From NCBI GenBank assembly GCA_025057315.1, contig JANWXW010000140.1, positions 1-62,274 on the forward strand: 62,274 nt of DNA. The letters run 5' to 3'. Shown piece after piece: positions 7,702 to 16,367 of the stretch (positions within the stretch are counted from its first letter, which is position 1; every line of letters begins with the position of its first letter). Under the pieces are notes generated by a model that worked only from the letters and a program-made list of their open reading frames with translations, had not been told where the DNA came from and did not search any database. Source of the DNA: Myxococcota bacterium (GTDB lineage Bacteria; Myxococcota_A; Polyangia; Palsa-1104; JAEUJZ01). Made by a program: the position numbers and the translations under genes.

Positions 7702-8850
7702 TCAGGAATGGCGCTCTCGCTTGGAGATGAGCTCCTTGGCCGCCTTGACCAGCGGGCCGGGCACGTTTTTGCTGCGCGAGATGGCCTTGAGGTCCCGCAT
7801 GTGGACGAAGTTGAGCAGACGCAGCGCCGTGCCCAGGGGGGTCTTGTTGTTGTTGATGAGGGCCAGGCGCACGGCGTTGAGCTGGGTCCATTCTTTTCGG
7901 TTGGAGATGTAGCGGATCACGTCCTCGTGCAGGGCCCGGTTGGCCGCGTACTTGACGACCTCCTGGATGGAGATGGCCGGCGAGCGGATGGCAGCCATGG
8001 CGACCGCCCGGATCGTCGAGCGGATGGCCAGGGCGCGATCCTGGGCATTGCCCAACGTCGCCGCCCGGATCTGCAGCGGCACCGGCAGGTCCTCAAAGCG
8101 CTTCTTTTTCTTGTCGGGTTCGGCAGGAGCCCTTTCCTCCTGCTGCTGGGCGTTCTCGATCTGCTCCTGCGTCCATGCCTCTGCCTCGCTGGCGTGTGCG
8201 TCCTGCCCCTGCGCCGGCTCGCCCCCCGCGGGAGGGACCACCTCCGCGAACTGAGCGTCGTGCTGGGGGCCAATGGTCACCCCCTGCAGCGAGGCCACCA
8301 GATCATCGAAGCCGGGGATGTCGACGACAACCTGGTTGCGCGCCGCCAGCTCCACCGCGCGCATGGCGGTGGACACCCGCGTGCGCGGGTTCATGTACAG
8401 CGCCGCGATGATGGACGGAGCGCGCAGCAGACGCTGCTCGTCCTTGGCGATGCGGTCCAGCTCGTCGGCCTCGCAGGTCTGGGCTAGAAACTCCACCGTT
8501 TGGTCGGGCAGCGTGCGGTTGTCCAGCAGCAGCTGGATCGCGCTGCGGTTGTCCTGGAGCTGGCGGGCGACAAAGTCCAGGACGCGACCGTCCAGTGGGG
8601 CAGACAGGGCCCCGCGCAGCACGGCCTCTGGCAGCCGCTGCAGGCTCTGGCGGGCCGTGCTCGCCAGGGCAGCATCGCTCCCGACGGCAATCTGGTACAG
8701 CGCCACCACCATGTCTGGCGGTGGCAAGGGCGCCAGGCCACGGGCCGCAGCCTGGCGAAGGGGCGCCGGCGCCTGAGACCCCACCATGCGGGCCAGCTGC
8801 GGCGACAGCTGGGCATCGGGCAGGGGGACATGCTGCAGCGGCTCGCTCAT
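7702..8850 (-). CDS. Helical-repeat protein of unknown function
   Basis: 382 residues, almost entirely helical, with HEAT-like helical pairs (LARMVGSQAPAPLRQAAARG, MVVALYQIAVGSDAALASTA, VLDFVARQLQDNRSAIQLLL). A charged linker at about residues 205-255 contains a lysine run (DKKKKR), and a conserved-looking C-terminal half follows (AIRSPAISIQEVVKYAAN, RLALINNNKTPLGTALRLL). No signal peptide or membrane segment, so it is probably cytoplasmic. Its ATG overlaps the coaX stop by 4 nt, which implies translational coupling. I know no function for it. Confidence 0.6.
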   Translation of the reverse strand: MSEPLQHVPLPDAQLSPQLARMVGSQAPAPLRQAAARGLAPLPPPDMVVALYQIAVGSDAALASTARQSLQRLPEAVLRGALSAPLDGRVLDFVARQLQDNRSAIQLLLDNRTLPDQTVEFLAQTCEADELDRIAKDEQRLLRAPSIIAALYMNPRTRVSTAMRAVELAARNQVVVDIPGFDDLVASLQGVTIGPQHDAQFAEVVPPAGGEPAQGQDAHASEAEAWTQEQIENAQQQEERAPAEPDKKKKRFEDLPVPLQIRAATLGNAQDRALAIRSTIRAVAMAAIRSPAISIQEVVKYAANRALHEDVIRYISNRKEWTQLNAVRLALINNNKTPLGTALRLLNFVHMRDLKAISRSKNVPGPLVKAAKELISKRERHS

Positions 8851-9683
8851 GGCCGCCTCCCGCTGCCCTCCCCGCGGGCGATGTGCCGTTCATAAATGAT
8901 CCGCAACCCGTGCAGCGTCAGCATCTCATCGGTCTCCTCGATGGTCCGGCTGGCTGGTGCCAGCAGCGTGGCCAGCCCCCCCGTGGCCAGCACGCGCACG
9001 GGAAAGTCCACCTCGGCGCGCATCCGCTCGACCAGGCCATCGACCAGCCCGACGTAGCCATAGAAGAGCCCGGACTGCATGCTGGCCACGGTGTTGCGGC
9101 CAATGACGCGCCCGGGCCGGACGATGTCCACCCGAGGCAGTTTGGCCGCGGCCCGGTACAGCGCCTCGCTGCTGATGCCCACCCCGGGGGCGATGGCCCC
9201 ACCCAGGTACTCGCCGCGGGGCGTGACGACGTCGAAGGTGGTGGCGGTGCCAAAGTCCACGATGATGCAGCCCTGGTGGTAGCGCTCGTAGGCAGCCACG
9301 GCGTTGACGATCCGGTCGGCGCCGACCTCGCGCGGGTTGTCGCAGAGCACGGGCATGCCCGTGCGGGTGCCGGGGCCTACCACCACCGGCTCAACGCCCA
9401 GGCGGCGGCGGAACAGCTCCTCGAAGACCCGCAGCAGGGGCGGAACGACCGTGGAGAGGATGCCAGCCTGGATGGGGCCGGCTGATGCGCCGGTGGCTTG
9501 CGGGCTGTCAGGGCGTGGTCCCGGCAGCACCCCCTGCAGCGCGAGCAGCCCCATGAGCAGCGCCGCGTACTCATCGGCCGTGCCGCCGCGGCGGGTCTCC
9601 AGCCGGAAGTGGGCCCGGAGCGTCTCGCCCTGGAAGACCCCAAAGACGATGTTGGTGTTGCCGATGTCCACGGCCAGGAGCAT
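8847..9683 (-). CDS. coaX: Type III pantothenate kinase
   Basis: 278 residues. It phosphorylates pantothenate with ATP, the first committed step of coenzyme A synthesis, in the cytoplasm. The N-terminal phosphate loop DIGNTNIVFGV, the GPGTRTGMP loop, the DFGTATTFDVV motif with the catalytic Asp, and AIAPGVGISSEALYRAAAKLP are characteristic. Length is normal for the family, at the upper end. A consensus TATAAT lies 7 nt before the ATG, so the mRNA should be leaderless. In many bacteria coaX follows birA; here birA is 13 kb away beside nadC. The downstream helical-repeat gene overlaps by 4 nt. Confidence 0.93.
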   Translation of the reverse strand: MLLAVDIGNTNIVFGVFQGETLRAHFRLETRRGGTADEYAALLMGLLALQGVLPGPRPDSPQATGASAGPIQAGILSTVVPPLLRVFEELFRRRLGVEPVVVGPGTRTGMPVLCDNPREVGADRIVNAVAAYERYHQGCIIVDFGTATTFDVVTPRGEYLGGAIAPGVGISSEALYRAAAKLPRVDIVRPGRVIGRNTVASMQSGLFYGYVGLVDGLVERMRAEVDFPVRVLATGGLATLLAPASRTIEETDEMLTLHGLRIIYERHIARGEGSGRRP

Positions 9684-9690
9684 GGATCAA

Positions 9691-9696
9691 ATTATA
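9691..9696 (-). promoter_or_regulatory. Perfect -10 element of coaX
   Basis: TATAAT on the minus strand, 7 nt upstream of the coaX ATG. No good -35 is visible at 16-18 nt. It is one of the best examples of the leaderless layout seen across this window. Confidence 0.75.
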
Positions 9697-9778
9697 CCGC
9701 GAGCCGAAAAGCCGCTCGGGCGCATCAGGCACCCAAGGACACGGCTTGGCCGGGGTGCGGACGGCGGCCGCTGGACGA

Positions 9779-10909
9779 TCAGCCCGTTGTGCGGCGGCCG
9801 ATGAGCAGCACGTTGCCCGGGTGCAGGCGCCCCGCCATCTCGGTGCGCTCGACCGACAACCCGAGCGCTTGCAGCTCGGCCACCAGGCTGTCAGCAGGCC
9901 GGAACCGCACCGCTGGTCCGCGGTTCCACCCCAGGCGCACCGCCAGCCGCTCCAGCAGGCGCGTCCACCGGGCCCCCCCGGAGCGGGCCGCATCCCCCTC
10001 GCGCAGAAACAGCTGGCCGCCCGGCCGCAGCGCCGCCGCGGCCCGCTCGAGCAGCGCACGCTGCACATCGGCCTCGTAGTAGTGGAGCACATCCACCAGG
10101 GCCACCGCATCGCACGGAGGGATCGGCGCGGTGCGCACATCCCCCCAGCGCACCTCGACCCCGTCCAGGCCCGCGGCTGCCTGCTGGCCCGCGCGCACCT
10201 TGTCCTGGTCCCACTCGATGCCGACCGCGCGCACGCCCAGCTCGCCCAAGAGCACCGGCAGCATGGCCAGGCCGGTGCCCAAATCCACCAGCTGGGCACC
10301 CGGCTCCAGACGGGCGGCGATGGCCCGGTAGCATGGGTCCAGCCGGTACTTGAAGCGCGCATAGTGGCGCAGGCCCGGGCGCAGCCCCGCATAGCGCCGC
10401 GCCGCCCGCTGCAGCGCCTCGGTCAGCTCCCGGGCCCGGGGGGGCCGCTCCGGGGGCAGCTTGGCTGCGGCAGCGCGCCGTCGCACCAAGACCCCATAGA
10501 CTGCGCCGCCGGCGACCAAGCCCAGGGCCGTGCCCACCACCACCCCCCCGAGCATCCAGGCGGCAAAGAAGCGCCCGGCGACCAGCGCAAGCGGCTCACG
10601 CTCCAGGGCGGCCAGCTCCAGCCCGATGAAGCGACCATGCAGGATCAGCTCGCCCGTTTCGATCGAGAGGAGGCCCAGCAACGGCACCACCGGCGGTACC
10701 GACAGGTTCGCCGCGCCATAGACCACGAGCTTGTTGAGGCGCAACAGCAGCGCCAGCAGCACGCACAGCGGCAGATGCAGGCCGAACAGCGGCGTGCATC
10801 CCACCACGCAGCCGAGCAGCACCCCGGCCGCCACGCGGCCCGGCGAGGTATGCTCATGAAGCAACAGCTGCACCCAGGCGCGCAGCCGGGCCCGGAAGGT
10901 CGTGGCCAT
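9779..10909 (-). CDS. DUF2062 membrane domain fused to an SAM methyltransferase
   Basis: 376 residues. The first ~145 are a DUF2062 domain with three or four membrane segments: HEHTSPGRVAAGVLLGCVVG, then LHLPLCVLLALLLRLNKLVV and a C-terminal helix around AAWMLGGVVVGTALGLVAGG. From about residue 190 a class I methyltransferase domain follows: VDLGTGLAMLPVLLGELG (SAM-binding motif I), VGIEWDQDK, VALVDVLHYYE and LRPGGQLFLREGD. A fusion suggests a membrane-tethered methyltransferase acting on a lipid or envelope precursor; the substrate is unknown. It starts 1 nt after the stop of the helicase gene and is surely in the same operon. Confidence 0.8.
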   Translation of the reverse strand: MATTFRARLRAWVQLLLHEHTSPGRVAAGVLLGCVVGCTPLFGLHLPLCVLLALLLRLNKLVVYGAANLSVPPVVPLLGLLSIETGELILHGRFIGLELAALEREPLALVAGRFFAAWMLGGVVVGTALGLVAGGAVYGVLVRRRAAAAKLPPERPPRARELTEALQRAARRYAGLRPGLRHYARFKYRLDPCYRAIAARLEPGAQLVDLGTGLAMLPVLLGELGVRAVGIEWDQDKVRAGQQAAAGLDGVEVRWGDVRTAPIPPCDAVALVDVLHYYEADVQRALLERAAAALRPGGQLFLREGDAARSGGARWTRLLERLAVRLGWNRGPAVRFRPADSLVAELQALGLSVERTEMAGRLHPGNVLLIGRRTTG

Positions 10910-10910
10910 G

Positions 10911-13130
10911 TCAGGCCGGTTGCAGGTAGCGGGCCATGATCATGCGGGGCCCCGTGTGGGGGAAGTACACCACCAGCTTGAGCCCTGGCCCCCAGCCAGA
11001 AAAAGCCCGCACCTCGCCCTCGCCGAGCAGGGCGTGCCTCACCCGCTGCCCCAAGCGGAAGGTGCCGCGGGCGTCTTCGGCGTCATCGTACTCGATGCGG
11101 TACTCGATGCGCTCGCCCGCAGGGCAGGCCACGGCCTCTTGCTCCTCGGGGGGGTGCTGGCGCGGTCGCGACGCCACCGGGGCACTTCGGGGCGCCTCGC
11201 GGTGCAGCACCTGGGCCAGGCACGACCGGGGGATCTCGCGCAAAAAGCGGCTCGGCTCGGCAGGGCGCGGCATCTGGCCATAGAGGCGGCGCTGGGCAGC
11301 AAAGGTCAGCACCAGGCGCTCGCGGGCCCGCGTCATGGCCACGTAGGCCAGGCGGCGCTCCTCGGCCACGGGGTCGTCCCGGTCGTCGTCTGGGCGCAGC
11401 GAGGGGAACAGACCCTCCTCCAGGCCGGTCAGGATGACCACGGGGAACTCCAGGCCCTTGGCCGCGTGGATGGTCATGAGCGCGACGCCGCGGCCCGAGG
11501 CGTCTGCGCCGGTCACCAGGGCGACCTGCTCCAGGTAGTCCACCAGGCGCAGCGTACGGCCCTCCTGCTCGGCCTCCTCCTTCCGCTCGCGGATGGAGCC
11601 GATGAGCTCCATCACGTTCTCGCGCCGCGCTTGCGACTCGGCGCTCGGGTCCGAGGACAGCCGCTCCAGGTAGCCCGTGCGCGTCAGCACCGCCTCGGCC
11701 AGCTGGAGCAGGTCCACCCTGCCGGCGAGCGCCGACAGGTCCTCCACCAGCGCGACAAAGGCAGCCAGCTTGCGCCGTGGCTGGGGTGGCAGCTCAGCAT
11801 CGCTGTGCACCATGTCGCGCAGCGCCTGCCACAGCGTCGTCTGGCTAGCCCGCGCCCGCGCCTCGAGGCGGGCGATGGTGGTCTCGCCGATGCCACGCGG
11901 CGGCACGTTGATCACCCGGCGCAGGGCCACCTCATCGGCGGGGTTGGCGCACAGGCGCAGGTAGGCGAGCACGTCCTTGACCTCGGCGCGATCATAAAAG
12001 CGCATGCCGCCGATGACCGTGTAGGGCACGTCGGCGGCGCGCAGCGCCTCCTCCAGCGCGCGCGACTGGGCGTTGGTCCGGTACAGCACCACAAAGTCGG
12101 ACAGATCCCGCCCTTCTTCTTCCTCGAGGTGGCGCACCAGCTGGGCCACAAAGCGTGCCTCCTGGCGCTCGTCCTGGGCCTGATGGCACAGGATGGGCTC
12201 GCCGCCGTCCCGCTCGGTGTAGAGCGTTTTTTGGTGTCGATGCGGGTTCCTGGCGATGACCGCGTTGGCCGCCGTCAGGATGATCTGGGTCGAGCGGTAG
12301 TTGCGCTCCAGCCGCACCAGGTGGGCATCGGGCCAGTCGCGCAGGAAGTCAAGCAGGTGGCGCACATCGGCCCCGCGCCAGCTGTAGATGGCTTGATCGT
12401 CATCACCTACGACAAAGAGTTGTCGGCGACGCGAGCACAGATGACGCAGCAGCTCGTACTGGACCGGGTTGGTATCCTGAAACTCGTCCACCAGCACGTG
12501 CTCGAAGCGCTCTGCTAGCGACTCGGCCACCTCGGGGTCCTGGCGGACCAGGGACAGCGGCAGCAGCAGCAGGTCGCCAAAGTCCACCCCCCCGGCAGCG
12601 CGCAGCCGCTCCTGGTAGGCTGGGTAGACCTGGGCCACCAGCTCTGTGAAGTAGTCCGAGGGGCGGTACGCCTCGGGCAGGATGCCGAGGTTTTTGGCCC
12701 GGTCGATGCCCGCCAGCACGGCCCGGGGGGTCACGCGGTGCTCGTCGAGCTTCATGTCGCGCAGCAGCCGGGTGACCAGCTGCACCTGGTCGCTGTCGTC
12801 GAAGATGAGGAAGTCGCGCGGCAGGCCAACGCGCTCGGCGTAGGCGCGCAGAATGCGCGCGAAGGTGGCGTGGAAGGTGCCGAGCCACAGGGGTCCCAGC
12901 CGCCCGCCGAGCAGGTGCTCGGCACGCTCACGCATCTCGCCCGCGGCCTTGTTGGTAAAGGTGACGGCGAGGATGCGCGCCGGGTCGACGCCGCGGCGCA
13001 ACAGTTCCGCCAGGCGGTGGGTGATGACGCGGGTCTTGCCCGAGCCTGCCCCGGCCAACACCAAGAGCGGCCCCCCCCGATGAAACACCGCCTCCTGCTG
13101 CGCCGGGTTCAGCTCGCCGTGGCCGAGCAC
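10911..13130 (-). CDS. pcrA: UvrD/PcrA-family 3'-5' DNA helicase
   Basis: 739 residues from GTG 13130. All superfamily 1 helicase motifs are present: LAGAGSGKTRVITHR (Walker A), TFTNKAAGEMRERA, VLVDEFQDTN (Walker B), GDDDQAIYSWRGAD, LERNYRSTQIIL, VALMTIHAAKGLEFPVVIL and RRLAYVAMTRARERLVLTF. It unwinds DNA in nucleotide excision and mismatch repair and clears recombination intermediates. The C-terminal tail after motif VI is of ordinary length and has no extra nuclease domain. The frame is open to a GTG at 13187, but family members begin just before LNPAQQEAV, which favours 13130. It heads the operon that continues into the DUF2062-methyltransferase gene. Confidence 0.93.
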   Translation of the reverse strand: MLGHGELNPAQQEAVFHRGGPLLVLAGAGSGKTRVITHRLAELLRRGVDPARILAVTFTNKAAGEMRERAEHLLGGRLGPLWLGTFHATFARILRAYAERVGLPRDFLIFDDSDQVQLVTRLLRDMKLDEHRVTPRAVLAGIDRAKNLGILPEAYRPSDYFTELVAQVYPAYQERLRAAGGVDFGDLLLLPLSLVRQDPEVAESLAERFEHVLVDEFQDTNPVQYELLRHLCSRRRQLFVVGDDDQAIYSWRGADVRHLLDFLRDWPDAHLVRLERNYRSTQIILTAANAVIARNPHRHQKTLYTERDGGEPILCHQAQDERQEARFVAQLVRHLEEEEGRDLSDFVVLYRTNAQSRALEEALRAADVPYTVIGGMRFYDRAEVKDVLAYLRLCANPADEVALRRVINVPPRGIGETTIARLEARARASQTTLWQALRDMVHSDAELPPQPRRKLAAFVALVEDLSALAGRVDLLQLAEAVLTRTGYLERLSSDPSAESQARRENVMELIGSIRERKEEAEQEGRTLRLVDYLEQVALVTGADASGRGVALMTIHAAKGLEFPVVILTGLEEGLFPSLRPDDDRDDPVAEERRLAYVAMTRARERLVLTFAAQRRLYGQMPRPAEPSRFLREIPRSCLAQVLHREAPRSAPVASRPRQHPPEEQEAVACPAGERIEYRIEYDDAEDARGTFRLGQRVRHALLGEGEVRAFSGWGPGLKLVVYFPHTGPRMIMARYLQPA

Positions 13131-13342
13131 AGGCCAGGTTATGCCAGAGCCCGGTGGCAGGGGCAAGCCCGAGCTGGGCCGATGCACCAGGTGGCAAAGC
13201 CCCCCCTGGCTCGACAGCCCCCGAGATGCTGTCGAGGAGGCGCCTTGTGACCTTTGCTGACAGGGAAGCCGACAGGGAAAGGTCGCCTCCCGCGTTCCGC
13301 CCCCCCTCCGACGGGCTCTGTGCTACACTGGAGGCCACGTAG

Positions 13343-14329
13343 ATGGCCGATCTTCCGCAGCTTCCAGGGCGTGCTTACCGGCACCGATTCGAGGGGCCTT
13401 TTTATCGCCGGCTGCTGCTCGGCGGCGTGCGCTACCTGCCGGAACCGGTGCAGCGTCTGTCCATGCCGCTGTGGGGGGGATTGTTTTACGGCCTGTTGCC
13501 GGAGGCGCGTCGCACCGCCGAGCGCAACCTGGATCAGGTCCTGGGGCCGGCACCGACCCTGGTGCGCCGGCTGCGCTGTCTGCATCTGTTTATCAACTAC
13601 GCGCAGTCGCTCACCGACAGCTATGCCACCCACGTGGGTCGCCGTCCGCTGGTGCCTGAGTCGGAGGGGCGACACCGCCTGCTGGCAGCGCTGACGCGCG
13701 GGCGTGGGGTCATCGCTACCACGGGGCATCTGGGCCTGTGGCAGATTGGACCCTTTTTGGCCTCCTGGCGCGAGTTGCCGCCTTTCTATATGGCCATGGC
13801 CGAAGAGCCCAACCCGCTGGTGCAGGCCTTCGAGCAGCGCTTTCGCAGCCGCTTTCGCATCGTGTACACCACGGGGTCGCCCTTTTCTTCCCTGGGGCTG
13901 CTGCAGGTGCTGCGCCAGGGGGCGATTGTGGGGATGCAAATGGACCGTCACGTGGGCGGCAAGGCGGTGGCCTTGCCCTTCTGTGGCCGGCCTGCCTGGT
14001 TCTCGCTGGGGCCAGCCACGTTGGCAAGGTTGAGTGGAGCCCCGCTGATTCCAAACTTCTTTGTCGTGGAGCCCAACCCGTGGGCGCCGTGCCGCCGTGC
14101 CCTGCACATCGTTGAAGAGCCCATCCATGTGCCACGCACCGCGGACCGGGAAGGAGACATCCGCTCGGCCACCGAGCGGTTGGTGGCGGTCTACGAGCGG
14201 TTCGTCCGCCGCTATCCGCTGCAGTGGTACCATTTTCACGACTTCTGGGAGCAACCCGGGCGCGACACCCAGGCGACGGCGGCTCGATCCGGGCAGGAGG
14301 CCGGGCGCAGCGTGGGCCGCTCGCTGTGA
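13343..14329 (+). CDS. LpxL/HtrB-like acyltransferase with altered HX4(D/E) motif
   Basis: 328 residues of the lauroyl/myristoyl acyltransferase fold that adds acyl chains to lipid A or other phospholipid precursors at the inner membrane. Recognisable segments are LPEARRTAERNLDQVLG, VIATTGHLGLWQIG, FRSRFRIVYTTGSPFSSLGLLQVLRQGAIVGMQMDRHVGG and PNFFVVEPNP. The usual catalytic HX4(D/E) motif reads HLGLWQ here, so the acidic residue is replaced by Gln. There is no obvious N-terminal membrane helix. GGAGG at 13330-13334 supports ATG 13343. A ketosynthase pair follows directly, so the three genes may make and transfer an unusual acyl chain. Confidence 0.75.
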   Translation: MADLPQLPGRAYRHRFEGPFYRRLLLGGVRYLPEPVQRLSMPLWGGLFYGLLPEARRTAERNLDQVLGPAPTLVRRLRCLHLFINYAQSLTDSYATHVGRRPLVPESEGRHRLLAALTRGRGVIATTGHLGLWQIGPFLASWRELPPFYMAMAEEPNPLVQAFEQRFRSRFRIVYTTGSPFSSLGLLQVLRQGAIVGMQMDRHVGGKAVALPFCGRPAWFSLGPATLARLSGAPLIPNFFVVEPNPWAPCRRALHIVEEPIHVPRTADREGDIRSATERLVAVYERFVRRYPLQWYHFHDFWEQPGRDTQATAARSGQEAGRSVGRSL

Positions 14330-14337
14330 GGGGGGGT

Positions 14338-15501
14338 ATGAACCAGGAGCCGCGCGTGGCCGTCACGGGCCTGGGCGTGCTGTGTGCTGGCGGGGCTGAC
14401 GAGGATGCCTTCTTTCGCCTGCTGTGCAGCGGCACGACGGCGCTGCGGAGTGAACCTGCGCGCTCTCCACCAGGTCTCGGCCCCATTGCCCTGGTGCCCC
14501 AGGGGGGTGATGAGTCGGAACTAGGAGAGCGAGCCAGTTGGCTCGCGCTGCAGGCCGCGCTGCAGGCACTGGGTCCCACTGGACCCCCGCCCTTGCCGCC
14601 GGAGCGGCTGGGGGTGGTGGTGGGCACCACATCGGGCGGCAAGGCCCTGTGGCTGGAGGCGCTGGCCTGTGGGGGGCCGGCTCGCGGCGACTGGACGTAT
14701 GGGGCTCCGGCGCGGGCGGTGGCGCAGCGCGTGGGGGCAGGTGTGGTGGAGGTGGTTTCGGTTGCATGTGCCTCGGGCAACGCCGCGCTGGGGACGGCGC
14801 TGGACCTTATTCGGGAGGGCACCTGCGACGCCGTGCTGGCCGGTGGCGTGGACGTCCTGACGGACTTCGTGCTGTCCGGCTTCGCCGCCCTGCGGGCCCA
14901 TGCCAGGGGGCCATGCCGTCCCTTCGACCGCGACCGAGATGGGCTCTCTCTGGGCGAGGGGGCTGCCTTCCTGCTTCTGGAGGCGGCCCCTCTGGCCCGT
15001 GCCCGGGGCCGGCGCGTGCGCGCTTGGCTCGACGGATACGGCGTGGCCTGTGATGCCACCCACATGACCGGACCGGATCGCGAGGGGGGTGGGGCAGCGC
15101 GGGCCATGGCCGCGGCCCTGGCCGAGGCAGGCGCGAGCCCGGAGGAAGTCGACTTCGTGTCGCTGCATGGAACGGGTACGCGCTATAATGATTTAATGGA
15201 GGCGCGCGGACTGGCGAGTGCCCTCGGCCCGCGGGCAGCCACCGTGCCGGTCAACTCGATCAAGGGGGCCATTGGGCACACGCTTGGGGCTGCGGCAGCC
15301 CTGGAGGCGGTGATGGCGGTGCGGGCGCTGGAGGCGCAGCTCGTGCCGCCGACGGCTGGCCTGCAGGTGCAGGACCCTGAGATCCCGCTCCGGGTGGTCC
15401 ACGAGGTCCCCCTGCGGACCCGGCTGGAGACGGTCCTGTCCACCGCCTCGGGCTTTGGCGGGCTCAATGCGGCGGTGTTGCTGCGACGGGGGGACCGGTG
15501 A
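14338..15501 (+). CDS. Beta-ketoacyl-ACP synthase (KAS II/FabF-like)
   Basis: 387 residues of the thiolase-fold condensing family. The Cys-His-His triad is intact: the nucleophile in VVSVACASGNAALG, the first His in SLHGTGTRYND and the second in KGAIGHTLGAAAALE. It should condense malonyl-ACP with an acyl primer. ATG 14338, with a purine-rich GAGGGGGG just before it, matches the family N-terminus (VAVTGLGVLC); an upstream in-frame start at 14224 would lie within the acyltransferase gene. The next gene is a second, degenerate ketosynthase overlapping by 4 nt, as in type II polyketide or aryl-polyene KS/CLF pairs. No acyl-carrier-protein gene is present nearby. Confidence 0.85.
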   Translation: MNQEPRVAVTGLGVLCAGGADEDAFFRLLCSGTTALRSEPARSPPGLGPIALVPQGGDESELGERASWLALQAALQALGPTGPPPLPPERLGVVVGTTSGGKALWLEALACGGPARGDWTYGAPARAVAQRVGAGVVEVVSVACASGNAALGTALDLIREGTCDAVLAGGVDVLTDFVLSGFAALRAHARGPCRPFDRDRDGLSLGEGAAFLLLEAAPLARARGRRVRAWLDGYGVACDATHMTGPDREGGGAARAMAAALAEAGASPEEVDFVSLHGTGTRYNDLMEARGLASALGPRAATVPVNSIKGAIGHTLGAAAALEAVMAVRALEAQLVPPTAGLQVQDPEIPLRVVHEVPLRTRLETVLSTASGFGGLNAAVLLRRGDR

Positions 15502-16367
15502 GCAGCCCTCCGCTGGTGCCGGTGTTGGGAGCCGGGGCTGTGGCTCCTGCTGCGGGCGAGCTGCCTGTGCACCCCAGCTGGCTGGGACGCCCACCGGCGC
15601 TGTCGCGGATGGACCGGCTGTGCGCCCTCAGCCTGTGCGCTGCCGACGAGGCGCTCCAGGCGGCTGGGGAACTGCCGCCCGCCTGGCACGAGGTGGGCAG
15701 GCCGCGCATGGGCGTGGTCTTTGGCTCTGCCTACGGCTGCCATGCCACCGATGAGGCGTTCGAACGCGGACGGATGGAAGAGGGGCCCAGCCCGCGCCTC
15801 TTTATGTACACGCTGCCCTCCTCGCCTGCCGGGGAGATCGCGATTCAGTACGGTCTGCGCGGCCCGGCGGTGTGCATGGTGCCCGGGCGCACGGCAGCGG
15901 TGTCGGCGCTTGCCGAGGCCCAGCGGGCGCTGCTGCGCGGGCGGGCGGAGCTGATGCTGTGCTGCGCGGCGGAGGTGGGCAGCCCCCTGCTGGAGCGGCT
16001 GGAGGGGCCCGGCACCGTCGATGGGGCTGCGGCGTTGCTCCTGGGGATGCCAGGGACGCCGGCCCGTCTCGGCCACCTGGGCCCCCCATGCAGCGTGTTT
16101 CACGATGGAGCCCCCGAGCGCGCGGTCGAGCAGGCTGCGCGCCAGGTGCTGGCCCGCGCCGGACAGGTCCCGGAGCTGGTCCTGGGCGAGGCGGGGGCGC
16201 TTGCGTCTGTGCGCGGGCTCGGCTGTTCTTTCCAGGAGCTAGGGTCCAGCACCTCTGCCAGCGTCCTGGCCGCGCTGGGGCGCCTGGCATTGGGCCACCA
16301 TGCCGCCGTGCTGGTGGTGGCGAGCGATCCCCGGGGACATGGAGCCGCCGTGCTATGGCTCAGATAG
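15498..16367 (+). CDS. Ketosynthase-like partner lacking the active-site Cys (CLF-like)
   Basis: 289 residues. The N-terminal half follows the ketosynthase fold (MGVVFGSAYGCHATDEAF, LPSSPAGEIAIQYGLRGPAV). Where a ketosynthase has the nucleophilic Cys, the aligned segment reads MVPGRTAAVSALAEAQ, with Arg or Gly in place of Cys. The conserved His motifs are also absent. It is shorter than a full ketosynthase. This fits a chain-length-factor-type subunit that pairs with the active ketosynthase encoded just upstream (4-nt overlap). The assignment comes from aligning by eye and from gene context, so the exact role remains open. Confidence 0.65.
   Translation: MSSPPLVPVLGAGAVAPAAGELPVHPSWLGRPPALSRMDRLCALSLCAADEALQAAGELPPAWHEVGRPRMGVVFGSAYGCHATDEAFERGRMEEGPSPRLFMYTLPSSPAGEIAIQYGLRGPAVCMVPGRTAAVSALAEAQRALLRGRAELMLCCAAEVGSPLLERLEGPGTVDGAAALLLGMPGTPARLGHLGPPCSVFHDGAPERAVEQAARQVLARAGQVPELVLGEAGALASVRGLGCSFQELGSSTSASVLAALGRLALGHHAAVLVVASDPRGHGAAVLWLR

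Noticed and set aside
10902..12518. Long plus-strand open frame opposite the helicase gene
   Set aside because: The minus frame contains all helicase motifs; the plus product has low complexity and no family features.
13139..15107. Minus-strand open frames opposite the acyltransferase and ketosynthase genes
   Set aside because: Plus frames encode complete known folds; the minus products are Pro/Arg/Ser-rich and without motifs.
13343..16367. Complete aryl-polyene or polyketide biosynthetic gene cluster
   Set aside because: No acyl carrier protein, ketoreductase, dehydratase or thioesterase gene is nearby, so only a partial module can be supported.
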